Assembly (NCBI GenBank): GCA_934277495.1
Contig: CAKQUI010000094.1
Span: forward strand, 1 to 8,793
Direction: 5' to 3'
From: an uncultured Clostridia bacterium
Lineage (GTDB): Bacteria > Bacillota > Clostridia > Peptostreptococcales > Anaerovoracaceae
Length of the DNA stretch: 8,793 nucleotides
Under the pieces are notes generated by a model. It did not search any database. It was not told where the DNA came from and saw nothing but the letters and a program-made list of their open reading frames with translations. This document shows, in pieces, positions 6,885 to 8,793 of this stretch. Position 1 is the stretch's first letter, and every line of letters begins with the position of its first letter. The translations under genes were made by a program, and so were the position numbers.

Positions 6885-7085
6885 AAACGATACACTCCTT
6901 TTCGATTCTGACAAATTATCTGCTAAGCCTTTGCCTTATGAGCCGTATTGCTGCTTTTTCGGATGGAACCGGTGCGAAACACGGCTGCATACATATTGCA
7001 AAGCCTTTACGCTATAATGATATTCGACAGTTGACGGAAATAGTGGATATTACAGATCCGGTTAGAAAAAAGTTGTAATTTTGTG
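6885..7085. other. Non-coding stretch upstream of the recombinase; no gene seen
   Basis: AT-rich DNA between the recombinase start and the promoter of the small transcript. It holds the recombinase SD and presumably its promoter, though no good minus-strand -35/-10 pair stands out. A plus-strand TATAAT (7013-7018) has only a poor -35 (TACATA, 6990-6995). The motif AGCCTTTRC appears twice in direct orientation (6926-6934 and 7001-7009) and might be a binding site. Confidence 0.4.
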
Positions 7086-7114
7086 TTGTAGAATGTCAGA
7101 ATATAGTGTACAAT
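7086..7114 (+). promoter_or_regulatory. Candidate promoter of the small transcript inside the invertible segment
   Basis: TTGTAG (7086-7091), a 17-bp spacer and TACAAT (7109-7114) give a reasonable sigma-70-type promoter pointing right, with a start near 7121. The two boxes are nearly inverted copies of each other (TTGTA and TACAA), so the site also reads as a weak promoter or as an operator on the other strand. It is followed in order by an SD, a small ORF and a terminator, which supports it. Confidence 0.5.
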
Positions 7115-7136
7115 GAACTTAGATATTTGCAGGCGG

Positions 7137-7154
7137 TCCTGAACAAGAACAGGA
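7137..7154 (+). promoter_or_regulatory. Hairpin that would mask the ribosome binding site of the small ORF
   Basis: TCCTG (7137-7141) pairs with CAGGA (7150-7154) around an 8-nt loop. The AGGA in the 3' arm is the only SD candidate for the ATG at 7159, so the fold would hold it in a stem. GGC (7132-7134) and GCC (7161-7163) could extend the structure over the start codon. SD masking of this kind is common in mRNAs of small toxic peptides. Confidence 0.45.
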
Positions 7155-7158
7155 TACA

Positions 7159-7257
7159 ATGCCGTATGGGGATGTAATTCAGACAGAAACTATATACTAT
7201 CAGACGATCGCCGTTATCATACAGCGGTTTTGGTCGTGCAAGGAGAAAGAATTATAA
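7159..7257 (+). CDS. Small ORF, 32-residue peptide of unknown function
   Basis: I do not recognise this peptide. It begins MPYGDVIQTE, has a mostly hydrophobic and aromatic middle (IYYQTIAVIIQRFW) and a charged tail ending KEKEL. The case for it being real is its setting: promoter at 7086-7114, leader of about 38 nt, AGGA 4 nt before the ATG, and a stop codon whose next base opens a strong terminator stem. The whole transcript would be about 165 nt. Size, middle segment, basic tail and masked SD recall type I toxin peptides of Bacillota, but the central segment is short and interrupted by Gln and Arg, so this is only a suggestion. It could also be a non-coding RNA whose ORF is fortuitous. Confidence 0.4.
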   Translation: MPYGDVIQTETIYYQTIAVIIQRFWSCKEKEL

Positions 7258-7290
7258 ACACCTGTAATTTATCACAGGTGTTTTTATTAT
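7258..7290 (+). terminator. Rho-independent terminator of the small transcript
   Basis: Perfect 8-bp stem ACACCTGT (7258-7265) with ACAGGTGT (7274-7281), 8-nt loop, then TTTTATTATTT. It begins on the base after the small ORF's stop codon. It should also block the 7086 promoter from reading into the AP2-protein gene. Positions 7291-7383, between it and the right repeat, contain TTGATT/TTGATA-like boxes but no well-spaced -10, and no ORF. Confidence 0.88.
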
Positions 7291-7383
7291 TTCACAGGAT
7301 ATATTGATTTTGATAGCTACGGGCTACATGTAAAAGTTTCATCTGAAAATATAGAGTAAAGCCAGTTTTGATTTAGCTTATAT

Positions 7384-7408
7384 GTGACGCAGAGTACACA
7401 ACTCTGCG
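7384..7408 (+). repeat. Right 25-bp inverted repeat (IR-R), putative crossover site
   Basis: Exact inverted copy of 5702-5726, with the same arms CGCAGAGT and ACTCTGCG and centre ACACA. Outside the 25 bases the two copies differ: here the sequence continues ACAGTATACC, with no T-tract, so this copy is not a terminator. It lies 58 nt before the start of the next gene. Confidence 0.85.
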
Positions 7409-7466
7409 ACAGTATACCGGTCTTTTAAGGCGGGAGCCGGTGACACGGCTGTGAAGTGAGGTCGCA

Positions 7467-8231
7467 ATGATGACGCAGTCAGAAGTATCGCAGATCCAGA
7501 TAGATGGATTTCTTGAAACTCTCAGGGCAGAAGGCAGGAGAGAAGGTGAGCTGGCCGGATACCGGCGTGTCACGGCGGAGCTTTGCAAGATCGCCAGAAG
7601 GCGTGGCAGCAGGCTTGACAAAAGAGTGCTGGCTGAGTGGAGATCACAGCAGGACATGAATGCAGCTCCGGGGACAGTGACAAACAGAGTCGTGAAGGCA
7701 AACCATTTCCTGCGGTATCTGGGACGTGAAGATCTGTGTTTTGCCATCGGCGGCAGGCTGGACCTGTCGGGGATGAAGTTCGGCAGCCTTGTTGCAGTCG
7801 AGCCGACAGACCAGAGATCTGCTGACAGGAGCATCTGCTGGAAATGCAGGTGTGTGAACTGCGGGCAGGAGAAAGTGATCCCTGCGAACCAGCTGAAAAA
7901 GGGCGTCCACACCAGCTGTGGCTGTATCAGAGAAACACGTCTTCAGAAGACCAACGGATATATAGACGGGACAAGCCTGAAAAACGTGCTTTCAGACAAG
8001 ATCAGCAGCAACAACACAAGCGGACATAAAGGCGTTTTCCGGAAACGGGACAAATGGGCTGCGAGGATACAGTACAAGAAAAAGATATACTATCTTGGCG
8101 CCTATGACAGGTTCGAAGATGCTGTTGCAGCCAGGCAGACGGCAGAAAAACGTATAAAGGACGATGCTGCAGATCTTCTGGAAAAGATAGCAGGATCAGA
8201 CGGACCCAAGCGACAGAAAGGATACTTATGA
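7467..8231 (+). CDS. Integrase core-binding-like domain fused to Cys-cluster/AP2 DNA-binding region
   Basis: A 254-residue protein in two parts. Residues about 9-90 look like the SAM-like core-binding domain of tyrosine recombinases (IDGFLETLRAEGRREG ... APGTVTNRVVKANHFLRYLG), but no catalytic domain follows. Residues about 100-153 hold a Cys cluster (Cys124, 127, 129, 132, 151, 153, pattern CWKCRCVNCG ... SCGC). Residues about 182-230 are an AP2-type domain (NTSGHKGVFRKRDKWAARI ... YYLGAYDRFEDAV). The Cys-cluster plus AP2 arrangement is common in phage and mobile-element proteins, sometimes with HNH nucleases; no HNH motif is visible. It should bind DNA; a transcriptional or recombination-accessory role is inference. 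GAGG (7458-7461) serves either ATG 7467 (5 nt) or the adjacent ATG 7470 (8 nt, arguably better). Its end overlaps the signal peptidase start by ATGA. Confidence 0.8.
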   Translation: MMTQSEVSQIQIDGFLETLRAEGRREGELAGYRRVTAELCKIARRRGSRLDKRVLAEWRSQQDMNAAPGTVTNRVVKANHFLRYLGREDLCFAIGGRLDLSGMKFGSLVAVEPTDQRSADRSICWKCRCVNCGQEKVIPANQLKKGVHTSCGCIRETRLQKTNGYIDGTSLKNVLSDKISSNNTSGHKGVFRKRDKWAARIQYKKKIYYLGAYDRFEDAVAARQTAEKRIKDDAADLLEKIAGSDGPKRQKGYL

Positions 8232-8793
8232 AAAGAAATTCACAAACAGCAAGAGGAAAAGAAAAGACATCGGTGATGCATCGTGTCTGGACAGTAGTGG
8301 GAGTGGTACTCTGCGTCATACTGATACCGATACTCATAATCAACTGTACGATGATAGTAAAAAGTTTCACCAACAAGGATCAGGTGCCTGATATCGGCGG
8401 GACATTCCCGATGATCGTCCTCACGGATTCCATGTATCCGGAGATCGAGTCCGGCGATCTGATCATATGTCACACTATAGATGCAGATGAAGTCAAAAAA
8501 GGTGACATAATCTGCTTTTATGATCCCGAAGGCAACGGCACGTCAGCTGTGACTCACAGGATAACTAAAGTCACGAAGGACGATAAAGGCCAGCTGGCAT
8601 GGCAGACAAAGGGTGATGCCAACAACACCGAGGACAGCACGCTGGTACCGGCAAAGAATCTCATCGGTATCTACCAGAAAAGTTTCAAAGGTCTCGGAAG
8701 CGCAGCGATGTTTTTCCAGACGACTCCGGGTCTGATAATCTGCGTAGTATGTCCGATCATAATACTTGTGGCCTACGATATCATCCGCCGCAG
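8228..8793 (+). CDS. sipW: Signal peptidase I, SipW/ER type (3'-truncated)
   Basis: Membrane-bound serine protease removing signal peptides from exported proteins. The Ser-His type is clear: nucleophile Ser68 in VLTDSMYPEIESGD and His110 in VTHRI, where the usual bacterial enzyme has Lys; the KGDANNTED box follows near 130-140. That is the SipW (ER/archaeal-like) branch, which in Bacillus matures the biofilm proteins TasA and TapA and in Clostridia often sits with genes for pilin- or TasA-like secreted proteins. Predicted membrane segments are about residues 20-46 and 168-187. The ATG overlaps the previous stop (ATGA) and has AAAGGA (8217-8222) 5 nt upstream, so translation is coupled to the AP2 protein. 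The frame is still open at the window end; 188 full codons are seen and little is probably missing. Substrates should lie just downstream. Confidence 0.92.
   Translation, partial: MKRNSQTARGKEKTSVMHRVWTVVGVVLCVILIPILIINCTMIVKSFTNKDQVPDIGGTFPMIVLTDSMYPEIESGDLIICHTIDADEVKKGDIICFYDPEGNGTSAVTHRITKVTKDDKGQLAWQTKGDANNTEDSTLVPAKNLIGIYQKSFKGLGSAAMFFQTTPGLIICVVCPIIILVAYDIIRR
8306..8318 (+). repeat. Partial match to the crossover repeat inside sipW
   Basis: Thirteen bases, GTACTCTGCGTCA, are identical to 5713-5725 at the left repeat: one full arm plus part of the centre. The other arm is not recognisable. It encodes part of the first membrane segment of the peptidase (VLCV), so it may be a coincidence of coding sequence. 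Confidence 0.3.

Larger units (their letters stand above)
5702..7408. mobile_element. Putative invertible DNA segment carrying its own tyrosine recombinase
   Basis: A 1.7-kb segment bounded by perfect 25-bp inverted repeats. It holds a full-length tyrosine recombinase gene (minus strand) and, between that gene's start and the right repeat, a small plus-strand transcription unit with a 32-codon ORF. The recombinase gene ends almost at the left repeat. Known precedents are the clostridial invertible switches bounded by roughly 20-30-bp inverted repeats and acted on by tyrosine recombinases such as RecV of Clostridioides difficile. Inversion here is inferred from architecture; only one orientation is seen. 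Alternatives: an integrated element whose ends happen to be inverted, or chance copying of a terminator hairpin. Confidence 0.6.

Noticed and set aside
7115..7257. Riboswitch in the leader of the small transcript
   Set aside because: I could not match the sequence to the conserved cores of riboswitch classes I know, and a small ORF with a masked SD explains the hairpin.
7330..7341. Shared AAAAGTTTCAT near both ends of the segment (complement at 5640-5650)
   Set aside because: The two copies lie on opposite sides of their respective 25-bp repeats and are not collinear with them, so they do not extend the inverted repeat.
5702..7408. Repeats as attL/attR of an integrated element
   Set aside because: Integration by a tyrosine recombinase leaves direct repeats. 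These are inverted, and no tRNA or broken target gene is visible at either end, so inversion is the better reading.

Overview
The window reads as chromosomal DNA of an anaerobic Bacillota, most likely class Clostridia. Supporting signs are a monomeric [FeFe] hydrogenase, scpA-scpB followed by a D-Ala-D-Ala carboxypeptidase, AAGGAG-type ribosome binding sites, and U-tract terminators after most genes. The species cannot be named from the sequence.

Left part (1-5517), housekeeping. The window opens inside a class III aminotransferase that looks like putrescine aminotransferase, with codon use typical of a very highly expressed gene. It ends at a strong terminator, back to back with the terminator of a minus-strand GNAT acetyltransferase. 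A promoter near 1638-1666 precedes a tight plus-strand block: [FeFe] hydrogenase, scpA (3 nt later) and scpB (22-nt overlap). A terminator hairpin follows, abutting the start codon of a short S11-family D-Ala-D-Ala carboxypeptidase whose third motif reads KIG instead of KTG. In Bacillus subtilis scpAB also lies near a carboxypeptidase gene (dacB) and spmAB; here the conserved order stops after the carboxypeptidase.

Right part (5518-8793), probable phase-variable module. A perfect 25-bp inverted repeat (5702-5726 and 7384-7408) brackets 1.7 kb containing a complete tyrosine recombinase gene on the minus strand and a self-contained mini-transcript: promoter, SD-masking hairpin, 32-codon ORF and terminator. 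Each repeat is itself a dyad with an asymmetric centre, the architecture of a tyrosine-recombinase crossover site. The left copy also forms the stem of the recombinase gene's terminator, because a T-tract lies just outside it. The right copy has no T-tract. Just beyond it lies a two-gene unit joined by an ATGA overlap: a protein fusing an integrase core-binding-like domain to a Cys-cluster/AP2 region with no catalytic domain, and a SipW/ER-type signal peptidase I that runs off the window.

Working model (inference): the recombinase inverts its own segment. In the orientation shown, recombinase transcription ends at the left repeat and no convincing promoter reads into the AP2-SipW pair. After inversion the recombinase gene would point into that pair through a repeat that no longer terminates, switching on a SipW-type peptidase and presumably the secreted matrix or pilin-like substrates such peptidases process.
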